Below, piece by piece: positions 1-12,167 of a DNA stretch of 64,000 bases. The notes under the pieces are model-generated. The model was not told where the DNA came from. It was given only the letters and a program-made list of their open reading frames with translations, and made no database searches. The stretch's first letter is position 1; the number at the start of each line of letters is the position of its first letter. Source of the stretch: Laguncularia racemosa (Eukaryota; Streptophyta; Magnoliopsida; Myrtales; Combretaceae); assembly GCA_037954665.1 (NCBI GenBank), contig JBBMOL010000037.1:4016501-4080500 (forward strand), in the 5' to 3' direction. Made by a program: the position numbers and the translations under genes.

Positions 1-130
1 CACTACACTTCACCCAATCTCTATATGCTATCAAAAGCTTACACAGAGGTAATTGCTTCTGCTTGGTTTTCAGATGCAAGCATAGTGGCACTTGCTTCAA
101 TTAAGTATTGAAGAGAAGCTGGGGGTGCTG

Positions 131-190
131 TGTCAACATGAGGTGTAGGGCCCTTAATAGCCCTTTCACCCAAAGCTATTGACACAATCT
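131..190. repeat. 60-bp direct repeat, copy 1 (partner 566-625)
   Basis: Bases 131-190 match 566-625 in the same orientation with about four mismatches. Both copies contain the block GGTGTAGGGCCCTTAATAGC. They flank about 375 bp of sequence resembling a dispersed repeat, so the pair may mark an insertion or a local duplication. Confidence 0.8.
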
Positions 191-565
191 TACCTTAGTA
201 GTTTACCTCTTGACTGCCACAAAATCCTAGCACCTAAATTGACGACGCCCCAAAATATTGTCCAAGTAGGCCTTCTTCAACCTTGAGCGACTTCCTTAAG
301 ATCAACATGTATCATTAGCTAACATACATAAAGTTTAAGTCCTAAAGCTAGCTAAACTCAAGATTTTGAGCAAAAACTTTACCTTTGAAGCTTGTGGATG
401 GCGTGACCAGCTTCTAGGGGGTTTCTTCACTTCCTATTTCTTCTATTCCTAGGGAAAAACACTAGGAAAAGCTTAGTTAGTAAGGTTTAGGTGAGAAGTC
501 AAGGTTTTTTCTTCTTTAGGGTTAGGGTTTTAGAGGCGTTTCTTGGTGTCTTACCTTAGAAGAAG

Positions 566-625
566 TGTCAATGTGAGGTGTAGGGCCCTTAATAGCCTTT
601 TCACCCAAAGCTACTGACACAATCT
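566..625. repeat. 60-bp direct repeat, copy 2 (partner 131-190)
   Basis: Second copy of the repeat described at 131-190. On the minus strand it reads as ALGEKAIKGPTPHID followed by a potential splice donor, whereas the other copy continues as open reading frame. Confidence 0.8.
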
Positions 626-641
626 GACAGGAGAGAGCCAT

Positions 642-1384
642 TTCCTAAAGTTAGATTGGATGTTTTTGAAGAATTTGCAAAAGTTTACCCAGCTAACAGC
701 CTAAAATTGCGCTGATTATATACAATATGTTTTTCACAATACTCTCCAGAGTGCAATTAGAGTCACCAACTCTTCTTGTGTTGTGTTCTTGCCTAATAAA
801 GTTGATAGTGGCAACAGAGTTGAATTTCCATTTATTGACTGTCTCTGGGGATCAGGAAATGGCTATGTACATGAACAATCAAGTCCAAACTGATGAAACT
901 TTTAGGTTCGATCGCATTACCCACTTTAGTCTATGTTGTCAGCTGATGCATGGCTTCTCATGTATTGTAGGTCAGATTTAAAATTATACCATTTCTATAT
1001 TATAGCATGCAAGTATTGTGAGCTGTTCGTGTTTTGTCCAGCTTTCTTATTATTATCTCCCTTCACTTTGAATTTTGCATGATTCTCCTACTTCATGAGA
1101 ATTTAAGTATGGTTTTCATGCAGCTATTTCTAGGATTTGATTTGCATTCTCAAAGCACTTTTCATTTTAGCTTTTAAGTAGTAGAAATACTATAATGTTG
1201 CTGTAGATTGCCCTCCTTGTTCGTGAAGAGGTACAAGAAAACAAGTGTTGCTTGATTTTCTGTCCTATTTTTCATATGATGAAATCTGTGATCTTTATAT
1301 GGACTTCTGAAGTTCAAAAAACTTGATACTTCATGGTGTTTAATTTATCCAAACTAACTTATGCCTCTGTTGAAATCTGTTCAG
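642..1384 (+). other. Sequence upstream of the XLG3 exons; no XLG N-terminal exon
   Basis: This stretch lies directly upstream of the first recognisable XLG exon and ends in a good acceptor (TCTGTTCAG). Two short open segments in different frames are visible: one at about 641-710 containing RLDVFEEFAKVYPANSLK, and one at about 729-890 containing EFPFIDCLWGSGNGYVHEQ. Both end in stops and belong to no family I recognise. Nothing here resembles the Cys-rich N-terminal region of XLG proteins. It is either a long intron with unrelated sequence or a junction where the XLG 5' half was lost. Confidence 0.4.
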
Positions 1385-4300
1385 CTTGCTAGTGTGCAAT
1401 GCCCCCGTGATACTCATTTTTGGGTTTATGATGATGGATCCTATGAAGAGGAAGGTCAAAACAACATCAAAGGGAACATATGGGGAAAGGTTCTCTCAAA
1501 CCTTATGACTAACTGGCTGCTTCTACTTTTTTGTTGGCAAACTGTTTTGGATCCCTTACTTGACAAAAAAAAAATGAAGCTTGCCTTGGGTTGATCTTTT
1601 GTGAGTTGAAATTTGGTTTCTGGTAGGCAGGCATCAACTCGTTTGATTTGCTCATTGTTGTCATTACCCTTCCCAACTGTGCAATCACATGGAGAAAAAG
1701 AAGACCCGACAACCTATTCTGGTAGATCTGTTCGAGATTATTTTGATCAGGGAAGAGTTCAGAAGCTGCTGTTGATTGGGCTAGAAGGATCAGGAACCAG
1801 CACTATCTTCAAGCAGGTATACCAGCTCTTCCGTCATGCATTTATTTGGCTATTTAGGGTTGGAGTGGTTATTTTAAAGTAGAGCTTGGTTTGACCCTAA
1901 CCTATAAAGAAACCAAAAAAAATGGCGTGGTAATTTTTGGCAGAATTGCACAGTTTGGTCTATGAATAATTTTAAACTGAAGATTTAACAGTTTGGTTTG
2001 GTCAAATCAAGGTTTGAATGGAAACTACACAAGAATAACATGCCACTTCGAAAAAATTAACATATCTCATTTTTGAGATTTCGACTAAACATAAGCATCG
2101 CAAAAGACATTAACTAACAAATGAACATAAAATCAACAACACATAACAGCCATTCACAACATTTAGAAATAACATGATTATCCCAAAAAACATGAAACAA
2201 CATAAACATCATACCTTAAAGAATACATTGAAATGATAATCAGTAAAAGTAATGAAGAGGAAATGCGTATTATGGTAAGACACTTCCCTGTGTTTTATGT
2301 ATAATGGAGTAGTATATGTGTGAGTTTTCCTTTTATGATAAAGAACCATATTTGTGATTAAGGCAAAAGAACCATATTTGCCGTTTAGTTACTGTTCAGC
2401 TCTTTGTCCACCTACAATTTAGACCTGTCCTATTGCTTGTAGCCTGTCCATGCATAAGATGGTCGATTATTGATATGTTTGCTTGTAAATCATGGTTTCT
2501 TTGCACCTGCTTGCACACAGATCAAAGAAAGTTGTTTTCATACTTTGAAATCTATATATCTTCTTGTCACAGGCAAAATTCCTATATGGCGGTAATTTTA
2601 CTCCAGAAGAGCTGCATAATATCAAGCTTATGATTCAAAGCAACATGTACAAGTACCTTAGCATATTACTTGAAGGCCGGGAGCGCTTTGAAGAGGAAAC
2701 TTTGATGGAGAAGAATCAATCTGAAACTGCCACTGAAGAGTCAGCCTCAGGTATTATTTTAACTTTCTATAATTTGTGTCAGACAAGCAACAACATTTGA
2801 ATATGCTAAAGTAGATTTCAACATTCCTATTAGCACTAGATATATAGGGAGACTACTCTTTTGCTTCTTTCATGCTTCCACAGAATTATTCACATTGCTC
2901 TCTCTCTCTTATCATATGAGTAATGGTTTCATTAATAAATTCAGGGGATACAGGAGTAGATGAGAAGCAATGCATTTATTCAATCAACCAGAGGTTCAAG
3001 CATTTCTCTGACTGGTTATTGGATATCATGGCTACTGGAGATTTGGATGCATTCTTTCCTGCTGCAACACGGGAGTATGCACCTATTGTGGATGAAGTTT
3101 GGCGGGACCCTGCTATTCAGGAGACATACAAGAGAAGAGAGGAATTAACTTCTCTGCCTGATGCTGCGAAATATTTCTTAGATAAGGTATGCACATATTG
3201 TAACTTCCGCTTGAGCCATGATACGATAGTGCTTTCATTTCATGTGGATTTGGTGATGGCTCAAGTTCAAGTTTCTGCATAAATTGTAATGATATCTGCA
3301 CTATGAAATGGCACTTCCTAGTTGCATAAGTGGAAAATGATGGTCCAACAGTTTTCAATTCCTTTTCTCCCTTTAGTAATTTAAAATAGGGAAATTTGCT
3401 CTTTTAATATCTATCTAGATAGAAAATAATGGTAAGGACAGCTGATAGGAATTGCTGGATTAGAAACAGTGATTTTATTTTCCATCTTTAGAAGATAGCA
3501 TACAGCTAGTGTTATACACTCTTGTCTTATGGCATACGAATGTGTCGAACCTTCCTTTATGGGCAGGAAATTTGGCAGTGGACTGTGATATGAAAGCAGA
3601 GTTGGTGTAACTTTCCCTGCTTGACACAGGAAAAGATTAGCTCTGCTGATGAGAAAATTCATTGGATATTTTTTACTGTAGTTTTGGTCATGCTGGAGGT
3701 ATATGCTTCCTTACATAATATAAGAGAGCATCTCATTTATTTTGACATGCTAATTACTTACATAAAATCTTAATTTTTGCTTGGTTATGTTGCTTTTTTC
3801 CATTTTGTGGGTTATAATTTAATATAATATTGGCATTCATGTTTAGAGTGGTAAGGTTTCTGGATTGGACTTGATTTTCTTGACTGACTTTAACTGATAT
3901 ACAAATTATTCTGTATTATATAGTACTGATGGTGAAAAGTTTCATCCAAAAAAAAAAAAATTGGTGAAAAGAATAAGAGCTCTTCAGTGTAATGAAGTTT
4001 GATGAAAATTATAAAATTCTTTCCTGATTAGCTCTAGTGGTAATTTGTCTCCCTTTCCCCATGTAATAACCTCAGAAGTTTTGGATCTTTTATCCTATGC
4101 AGGCCATCGAGATATCAAGCAATGAATATGAACCTTCGGAAAATGATATTTTATATGCTGAAGGAGTTACTCCAAGCAATGGCCTTGCATTCATCGAATT
4201 CTCATTTGATGAGCGAAGTCCTATGTCTGAGCTGTACAGCGAAAACTTTGAATGCAACAACCCACCCGTGACAAAGTAATTTATTTATTTTTCACTGTTT

Positions 4301-4946
4301 ATTGTTCTGTTTGCATTTCAAGCATTAGCAGCTTTAGTAAACTACTTTTATTTTGTCCTACTCCAGGTACCAACTCATCCGAATAAATTCCAAGGGACTT
4401 CATGATGGTTGTAAATGGTTGGAAATGTTTGAAGATGTAAGAGCAGTGATCTTCTGTGTTGCTCTGAGTGACTATGACTTGACATGGTTTGATGGTACTG
4501 GCCTGCAAAATAAGATGATGGCAAGCCGAGATTTATTTGAGAGTTTAGTGAGGCACCGCTCTTTTGGAGACGTTCCTTTCATACTTATACTGAATAAATA
4601 TGATGTTTTTGAAAACAAAATTGGCAAAGTTCCTTTGTCAGCGTGTGAATGGTTCACAGAATTCAGCCCCGTGAAGCCTCACAATAATGCTCTGGCACTC
4701 GCTCAACAGGCCTACTATTTTATTGCAGTAAAATTCAAAGAATTGTATCGTTCCATATGCCAACAGAAGTTGTTTGTGGGACAGTCAAAGGCTTTTGATC
4801 GCCCCTCTGTTGATGAGGCATTCAAGTATGTGAGGGAAGTGCTCAGGTGGGATGAGGAAAGGGATGCCAACATGTATGGATTTGGGGTAGATGATTCCTT
4901 TTATAGCACTGAAATAAGTTCCTCTCCCTTCATAAGACAGGAATGA
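1385..4946 (+). CDS. XLG3: Extra-large GTP-binding protein, XLG3-like, C-terminal G-alpha-like part (5' end missing)
   Basis: Plant non-canonical G-alpha subunit, which in the family pairs with G-beta/gamma and acts in root growth and immune or hormone signalling. Six exons join in frame: 1385-1489, 1631-1816, 2573-2750, 2945-3186, 4103-4275 and 4367-4946 (TGA), giving 487 codons. All introns are GT-AG. Seen in order: the XLG-typical segment CPRDTHFWVYDDGSYEEEGQ (residues about 6-25), the P-loop region GLEGSGTSTIFKQ (about 85-97) with the family's Thr where classical G-alpha has the P-loop Lys, a helical segment DWLLDIMATGDLDAFFPAA, the switch-like EGVTPSNGLAF, a degenerate G3 (KGLHDGCKWLEMFED), an intact NKYD guanine-specificity motif (about 371-374), and the tail EDxFYSTxxSSS-type end. 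The canonical DVGGQ is absent, as is usual for XLGs. The N-terminal Cys-rich half should precede residue 1 but is not in the 1.38 kb upstream. An in-frame ATG at 1361, inside the presumed intron, could start a short form. The two largest introns (1817-2572, 3187-4102) show no other feature. Confidence 0.9.
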
Positions 4947-5300
4947 GATGGATGTGATAGGTTTTATCCCAGCTAGTGATGAAGAATCGCCTGCTCTCTG
5001 CCAAACCTATTATCATATGTGGTGCAAATTTTTGCTGCCCTGGTTGGCATACATTACCCCGCCACCAAGAGGAAGAGGGCTGCAGAGCAGATTTAGAGAG
5101 CCGGTCGGATATTTGTTAACTCGAGCAACAGGTGTTTGATGCAGAATTGAGTGTTGTATGCAAGTCCAAATTAACAAGGAAAATTGCAATTTTTTTGGGG
5201 GGTGATATGTTAAGCTGTATAGCATTTATTTGTTCTGTTTGAATAAAAATAGGATTGTTCTCATATTTTGTCCAATTTTTTACTTTGTAAATGTGCATAA
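4947..5300 (+). other. XLG3 3' untranslated region with polyadenylation signal
   Basis: After the TGA at 4944-4946 the sequence is non-coding and becomes T-rich. An AATAAA hexamer lies at 5242-5247 within GAATAAAAAT, about 300 bases past the stop. The true cleavage site is not determinable here; T-rich sequence to about 5285 fits a plant 3' end. Confidence 0.45.
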
Positions 5301-5559
5301 GATATTACCGAGTTGTCTTTGTAATATCTTCTGTAAATGTCAAACTGAAGTGTCTCGCAACTCCAGCATCTAGATTTTACGTTGTAGTTACTTGTTATGA
5401 GATTCAGCTTGAGATCCTGCCATCATGGAAATTACAGTTTGCTGGAAGCAGCATATTGCCGGGCGGTGAAAAGCAGCTTCCTCCTTCTATCTATGCTTTT
5501 AATCTTTTATTGGCTTCTTTACCCTTCTAGCAAATAGAAAGGCATGTACCATGAAGATC

Positions 5560-8500
5560 CAAATTTTCGCAAAGTTTTCATTTAGGATTTACGTTTTCAT
5601 TTTTTTTTTAAAACTAAATTTAAAAAAATGAGCAAAAACAGAACATCCATTATTCTATAAGTGTCTTTAATGGTGAAGGTCCTGCAAGGGAAAAGTAAAA
5701 ATAAAAACAGAGGTTCTCAAAAGACCAAAAACATATAAATGTTTAGTCACTAACATGAAAAAATATGAAAAATTTAGGTTTTGTCCCTCCATTGTTTTGT
5801 AATTTTTCTTTTTAGAACCTACCCCAATTGAAAGAGATGAAGATCCTAATTTGATCTTATTGATGGTGTAAATTTGTTTAGTTGGGTTATAGGGTTTCAA
5901 TGACCTACAAAAGAAAACACCACTAAAGTAAGCATTGGAGTGTGCTTTGATATAACCATTGCAAGATCTAAGTTAGTTGCAAATTGCAAGGAAGAATATT
6001 AGTGTATGAAGGTATAAAAGTTCAAACCTTTTGCATAGAATTTGATTTTGGTATTTATAGGTTGATGGTATAAGGCTGATTGACCAGTAGTCTTAACATT
6101 TCTGTTGTGATATGCCCCCTACCTCAATAGGATAAGGAGTTGGTGTGATCTTCTGATATGACATGACATAATTGATATTATTACTTATGCATTAAACATA
6201 TCTTCTCATTTAATACTTCTGTATTAGATATCCCTTTCTATTTAATGCTCTCTATGCTTTAAGGGCTCCAACTACATGTCCTTGCAGAGCTAAGTCTAGT
6301 GGATTGGGCTATTGCCTTTTAGGTTATCTGGTTCAACCATGCTGAGTGTCATGGTTCGTGACATCATGAAGAAAGTGAGGGATTAACTTGGTTTTATATT
6401 GTAATGAGTAGTGATATCAATTTGGTAGTTTGTTCTAGGAGTATAGGTACTTTGAAGGTGAGTTTGGTCTTCCATGAATAAACCGTTTAGTCGTTATGAC
6501 TCTCCTGAAGATGGTTATGACAAATCGATACCTGTCGATAAGATTGGTCCTCACAATCATAAGAAGGATCATAGCAAAATCAGATGAAAGCTCTCTTAAT
6601 GAGGAATAAACTTGAAACAAATCTTGTGTAAACAAGAAAAGTTTGGCTCGCTATCTAGAAATAGGGCGAAAGTATAAAATAAATGATAATTGAGTGCCAC
6701 ATGGAATTTCTAGGAGGAAAAAACCTTTTGTCTTATGACACTAGGGCATTGGATTTGATCAAGGCTTATGTTTAAAATTAGTTATCAACAAATCTGTTTT
6801 TGAAAATGAAAATTAAAAAAATATAAATGCTAAAATGAAAAAAAAAAAAGGAACATCAATTTCTTTGATATTTAATGTCATGGGTTTAATAAGCATTTAT
6901 TTTTGGGTTCACTTATTGATGATAATTATACCTAAATTTGAGGGGCAGAATCGTTGTGGTTGCCGACTAATGGACTCGATCCAAGTTTAGGTTAGACAAG
7001 TTACTTGACGAAGAAAAGAAAAGGAAAGATGAAAATAATGATAATAAATAAATAAATAAAAAGGTTACTTGCGCAACTCTCCCTTCACCTAAATCTTGGA
7101 TTACTTCCCAAAATTGGAGTTGAAAATATTTATTGATGAGTGGTTGTAGTTAAAATGTGGATTAACTTCCTCAATTGCTGCCAAGAAAACATAAAGTGAA
7201 GTAAAAAAAAAACCTAATTATATATGTCCAATCTAGTCCTATCCTTCTTTTCTTGACCTTTAACTTTGCTTACATTCTGTCTTTATTTCCCAAACAAATA
7301 TTTACTGTGCTTAACTTTCTGTTTTAAGCATATTCCTATTAATCGCATATAAATATTTAAATAATAAATTAATATATAATTAACGAAATCTATTCTATTA
7401 AAATAAGTATATACATTTTCCTGCATCCGGTCTCTAAAACCGTAGATATTGCACAATCATGATTATGAAGTTTGCTTAAGAATGTTTCCAACTTTATTCT
7501 ATTTTTCTATACAAAGATTTCGATTGCTCTTTTAAGATAAAACGCGTTGATTTCCCTTTCTCAACTCTCAAGTAAAATAAGTTATTATCCGACAAAAGAA
7601 AGGGAAAAAAAAAAAAAACTATCTTTCCATCGATTCTAAGCAATTATATATCAATGAGAAAAAGAAAATGAGATTTGCATGAATATTCATTAAATATAGC
7701 AATTTTTATAGTAGGAATTTTATTAAAAATACATGATAAATGCATTAGGATTTGTCTCAATTTAAATTATGCAAATGATTCGGTGGGTTGGAAAGCGAAA
7801 GAAAGAAAGTTTTCTCTTCTAGTGATTTTATAGATTTACTACTTTTAACTCGACTATGCACCCACAATTTAAGGGAAAAAAATATATATATATAATTGGA
7901 GAAACTTTGTCCTATTCGGATGTTTGGTTTTATTTAAGTCCTGGAATCTTTGCTACTGCCATTTTGTCCGTGCACGAAAGTACCTGAAATTTGAAATTAA
8001 GCTAAACAAGCTCATTTCACGTGGACACTCGTATGTGAAGAACAGTATTTACACCAGTTAGGTTATAAATCTTCAATAAATTCCTATGTTTGTGATGACT
8101 TCCCATGAAAATGGGCAACTCAATTTACGTAAATATGTTGTTGACGTTACAAAAGTGTTACTTGTCCAACTATGCCGTGTTTAAGGTATTAACCATCACG
8201 TGAAGCATTTCATATATCTGATCCTTTTTCTTCTCAACTAGTTTTGCTGTATTTTGTTTTCATTTATTTTTGTGTTTCCTCGATGACTAATTTAGTTTGA
8301 AATGCCCAACAAAAATCAACACGCATTGTTTGTATGTACTACTTTCGTCTATAATATTAATGAAATGAATATCAAGAAGGGTGTATTAGATTTTACCCCT
8401 CTTTTTATTTCTGCGAATTGATAAATAGATTACAAGTTGAAGAGTAGTGTGTGTTTTGTGAAAGTAGAAAAGGAAACCCAAGATCATCTTTCCATAGAAC

Positions 8501-8690
8501 AGGTGGACAACAAATATCAAATTTAACAATTTGACCTCTTTTATGCTATCTTTTTGATAGATTTTTTTTATTAATAGCTCCTTAAAAACTTTTGAAAAGA
8601 ATGCTAAAAGAAGGTCTTTGGCTTATTCTCTCCTTTTTTTTTTGTTTGTGTTTTAGGGGATTTAAAAAGAAAGAAACATGCATATTTTTA
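5560..8690. other. Intergenic, no gene recognised
   Basis: AT-rich sequence with short homopolymer tracts and (AAAT)n at about 7044-7060. No open reading frame here has a recognisable domain. Parts (5600-6400) read like old dispersed repeat, but I found no terminal repeats that would name an element. Confidence 0.5.
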
Positions 8691-9420
8691 AAAGTAATGG
8701 CAGAACCTGAATTAGTTGTAAATGAGTTTAGCTAATGCAAGAGAGTACTATAGTGGGAGGAAAAAGAGCTTTGATGTTGTATTTAGATGGGAAGCTCCAC
8801 CTTAAGGTTAGATAAAAATAAATTGTGATGGGCTATCAAAAAGCATAGGGCAAATGTTAGAAGGATTCTTCAAAACCATGAAGCGAATTGTGTTGCTGGT
8901 TTTGTATGGAGGTCAGATAGCATGGTATCCCCACTTGAGGTAGAATTATGAGGGATTTATTGGGGCTTAGAGAGAGCAACGAATCTTAAGTTAGATAGCT
9001 TAATAATTGAATCCAATTTGAAAGAGGTTGTTGAATGGTTGACTAAGGATCGGTGCTCTATTTTTGTTTCTAATGTTATCTCTCTTTGTAGCCTAAAGTG
9101 CAATAGGTTTAAGAACTTATATTTTCAATGGGTTTCCAGAGACTACAACAAGATGGTAGACCTATTGGCAAATTTTAGCTGTTATAGTGGAATGGATCAT
9201 GTGTTTTTGTCTACTTTTCCTAGTGACATTGTAGCTATTAGGAATGCTATTATATTGGTTAATGAACCAATTATGGATTGGGTCAATGATCCATTGTGAT
9301 TGTCTAGTTTTGCTTGTTTATGCAGTTTGTATGGCTCCTCTGGGAAATTGAGATGTTTTGCTTGAAATTTGTATGAAAGTTGTGGTTTATATAAGGTCTT
9401 GTTTGAAAAAAAAAAAACCA
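8690..9420 (+). mobile_element. 5'-truncated LINE 3' end with RNase H domain relic
   Basis: From about 8788 the plus strand reads like the start of the RNase H domain that ends many plant LINE ORF2 proteins (WEAPP then KINCDG). Across stops and frame changes it continues to IESNLKEVVEWL (about 9010) and the characteristic tail VSRDYNKMVDLLANFS (about 9137-9180). In the family this domain removes RNA from the RNA-DNA hybrid. Premature stops (a TAA and a TAG just after WEAPP, a TGA near 8950) show that it is dead. The non-coding tail ends in a run of A at about 9407-9418, the expected LINE poly-A end. Reverse transcriptase and endonuclease are missing, consistent with 5' truncation. It is a different LINE type from the one at 33.7-39.8 kb, which has no RNase H. 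Confidence 0.7.
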
Positions 9421-9429
9421 AAATAAAGG

Positions 9430-10140
9430 GAATTTATTTAGTTAATTATAATTTTTTAATAATTGAAATTTAATACTATTAGTTATTGTGAAAAAAAAAG
9501 TAAAAAAAAAAGGAAAGGTCAAAAGAAAATGTTATTTAAACAACATAAAAATTTTGGGGAAAAAATAAATGTAAATTGAAAATGAAAAAGGATACTCTTT
9601 ATGGTATTCAAACTCATGACCATTTTCTTTTAAATTCAAGCACCTAATTACTCAACCGTGTTTAATATATTGTTATAAAGTGGTCTTTAAAATATGGAAA
9701 TAGATCTTTGAAGTTTTTATTCTTTTAAGTTTCCTAAATTTATAAATCAATGATTAAAACTAATTAGATTTTTTAAGTGCTTTGTAACATTATTATAACG
9801 TTATCTTCTTTCTTGAGATTTCAACAATTGATCTTAATAAGATAAATTTAGAAATTTTTGAAAAAAAAATATATAGATCGTTCAAATCTTTAAAATATAC
9901 ATACAATGCACATTTTTTTTCCTTTTTAATAACTTTTAGTAAATAATTTTTTCAAACTTGAGGGGCAAGGCCCCTTTGGCCCCTTAGATCCGTCCATGGT
10001 ATTAGGCTTTTATGATAATTATGATATATTATTTATTGTTGTTCAAAAGTTGGGTAGTGATTACTTATTTGTTGCTTTGTGCTTATTAGGTTCTAATACA
10101 AAATGAACTTAATGAAGGGGGGATCATAAGTTTGTTTGTT
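9430..10140. other. Intergenic repeat-like AT-rich stretch
   Basis: No gene. The segment near 9958-9998 (GGGGCAAGGCCCCTTTGGCC) is a short palindromic GC-rich patch in an otherwise AT-rich setting, of the kind seen in transposon debris. No boundaries could be set. Confidence 0.4.
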
Positions 10141-10147
10141 GCGTGTG

Positions 10148-10487
10148 CTTAGGTTAGCGTTGAAAAGACTTGGAATGGCTCCTAATTTGAATAAACTGCC
10201 ATGTGATCAGTATTTGGTATAACTGCCATTTGAGGAGCATCATATTGAAATGACTTAGTACGTGTTACTAATGTTGGTGATAGAAATAAGTTAATGTGTT
10301 GAGAAAAAGTTACACTTAGGTTAGCGTTGAAAAGACTTGGAGTGGCCCCCTCGATTTGAATAAACTACCACGTGATAAGTATATGGTATAACTGCCCATT
10401 GAGGAGCATTGTATTGAAATGACTTAGTATGTGTTACTAGCCTTGGTGGTAGAAATGAGTTAATGTGTTGAGAAAAAGTTACAATTA
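10148..10487. repeat. Tandem duplication, unit about 167 bp, two copies
   Basis: Copy 1 starts at 10148 and copy 2 at 10315, both with CTTAGGTTAGCGTTGAAAAG. Similarity continues through the whole unit to GTGTTGAGAAAAAGTTACA. The copies differ by scattered substitutions and small indels, so the duplication is not very recent. No coding content. Confidence 0.85.
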
Positions 10488-10620
10488 GGTCATTCTAGTA
10501 CATATGGGATGTCTTTATGAATGCTTATAGTAGACTAACATGCTAATGGCTAGTCTAGTATTGCTTTAAGAAAATGAAATGTTTCAATATTAGAATACAC
10601 ACACACATGTATATATATTA

Positions 10621-10870
10621 CAGAAAATTGCAAATAACCTTCTAAACTTTAACGTTGGTATAGATATATCTTTTAAAATTTCAAATATTGCAAATCATTT
10701 CCTAAACTTTAATAATTTAGTAATATATAGGATATTTGCCTTTTTAGTTTTAAAAAAAGGTATACTAAGGTCAAAGTTTAAGGAGAGTATTAAAGTACAT
10801 TTTAATAAGTATGATAGAGTATTCCATACCAAGATTAAAGTTTAAGAAGGTTATTTGCGACTTTAGACAG
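10621..10870. mobile_element. Fold-back / MITE-like element with about 40-bp inverted repeats
   Basis: The left arm has GCAAATAACCTTCTAAACTT (from about 10629). The right arm read in reverse has GCAAATAACCTTCTTAAACT (from about 10859), and the similarity extends about 40 bp. The interior is AT-rich and non-coding. I could not identify a clean target-site duplication, so the exact ends and superfamily are open. Confidence 0.55.
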
Positions 10871-11039
10871 TTATTTGCCAATTATTCAAAATTAAGAGGG
10901 AAAATTTGGAATATTTAAATATTTAGATAGTGTATTTACACAGCGTAAATTAAAATTTGGGAGGGGTTGTTGCATTTTCCCTTATATTTTAGGTTGAAGT
11001 TATGAGTTACTTTAAACCTAGAAGTGCCTAAGGCTGTGT

Positions 11040-11700
11040 TATTTGTGCTAATTAATTTAGAGATAAATAATTTGTTGTCTTTTTATAACTACGTATATTG
11101 ATCGCTAGTGCACCTTTTGTTGGATTTTTGATTTTTGATTTTGGTCAAACAACAAATAAAGGATTCTCCGATGTTGACTATAGACGTGGGTTGAAGATCA
11201 ATGTTATTCCGCCGGATGGTACGATGAAAGGAAAGTGGGGGTGGAGGGCAATGAAAGAAATATGAAGAAAGACCGAGTACAATACGAGTACAGATTGTTT
11301 CGCTGAGCGGCGCAAGAGCGATCACATTGGAGGTGACCAGGAAAGCATAAAGGCACACGCGGGTTTGAGGCATTCTATCAACTTACACACCATACACTAA
11401 AACAAATTAAAAAAATAAAATAATAATAGTAATAAATAAGGCACGTAAGCAGTTGACTCGTTAAGCCCACTGGGTCGGTTCAATCTATATTTTATAGGTA
11501 TTATGTATATATGTTTGATTTTTTGGCCGAGTCCTCACTCGGTTTTGAAGGGGTTATTTGATTTTGACGGTTTTTAAAATTTATACACTTTTGAAACACT
11601 ATTCTACTCTATTATATTCTATGGTCAATATTCAAAATCCTCATATAGTAAACAAGCCTCTTCTTTTCCCTCCTCTTACCATCCTTACCTGTCTGCCTTC
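11040..11700. other. Intergenic; one unassigned open stretch
   Basis: A minus-strand open stretch at 11089-11373 is locally richer in GC than its surroundings, but its translation has no recognisable domain and no splice partner that I can find. The remainder is AT-rich. Confidence 0.3.
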
Positions 11701-11724
11701 AATCTGAACACTTTTCTTGAATTC

Positions 11725-11743
11725 CTCTCTCTCTCTCTCTCTC
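11725..11743 (+). repeat. (CT)n microsatellite upstream of the U-box gene
   Basis: About nine CT units. A second CT tract lies at about 11898-11915. CT-rich tracts are common in plant promoters and 5' leaders; a regulatory role here is only possible. Confidence 0.8.
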
Positions 11744-11779
11744 CTTTAAGTTTGAATGCCGTGTGGATTTAAGTCTAAA

Positions 11780-12160
11780 AGAGCGAAGTTTTGGACAACA
11801 ATATACATATATAAACACCCATCTGCCTCCTCATTCCATTTCATTCATCAAAAACCAGTCTTTCCAAATATTTCAGTCATCGTATAATTCGGCTTCTTTC
11901 TCTCTCTCTCTCTTTCCTTCTTTCCTTTTTAAGTGCCATATACATTGGAAGTTGAAACATTGAATAACAACCTTTTCGGACAAACCAATCACATATTCAC
12001 TTACCCTTTTAGCTTCTCATTCCATTGCATTGATCAAAAACTTGTCTTTCCAAATATTACAGTCATTGTACAATTTGGTTTTCTCTTTCTTTTAAACCGC
12101 CATAGACATTGAAACATCGACAGACAAATAATTTCATATACCCTTTTGGCTCCTCTAGCA
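11780..12160 (+). repeat. Diverged duplication in the U-box gene promoter region
   Basis: CTCATTCCATTTCATTCATC at 11830 recurs as CTCATTCCATTGCATTGATC at 12016. Similarity continues for over 110 bp (for example CTTTCCAAATATTTCAGTCA and CTTTCCAAATATTACAGTCA). A third, shorter copy of the left part (CCCTTTTGGCTCCTC near 12141) leads into the TATA box. The copies are 186 bp apart. Confidence 0.75.
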
Positions 12161-12167
12161 AATTTCA

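Larger units (their letters stand above)
39..641 (-). pseudogene. Unrecognised coding-like fragment with a duplicated exon piece
   Basis: On the minus strand an open stretch runs from about position 190 down to a TAA at 39-41. It encodes a peptide containing ALGERAIKGPTPHVDTAPP and SLQYLIEASATMLASEN, with codon usage that looks coding. A second copy of its beginning lies at 566-625 (56 of 60 bases identical). It is preceded in frame by an ATG at 641 and followed by a good splice donor (AAG then GTAAGA). The 375 bp between the copies are non-coding and look like dispersed repeat. I do not recognise the protein family. It may be the last exon of a minus-strand gene, or a gene piece split by a repeat; its 5' continuation would run into the XLG side and is not found. 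Coding character is inferred, not proven. Confidence 0.3.

Noticed and set aside
11089..11373. 94-codon minus-strand frame with locally higher GC
   Set aside because: Translation matches no family I know and runs into low-complexity tail; not enough to call a gene.
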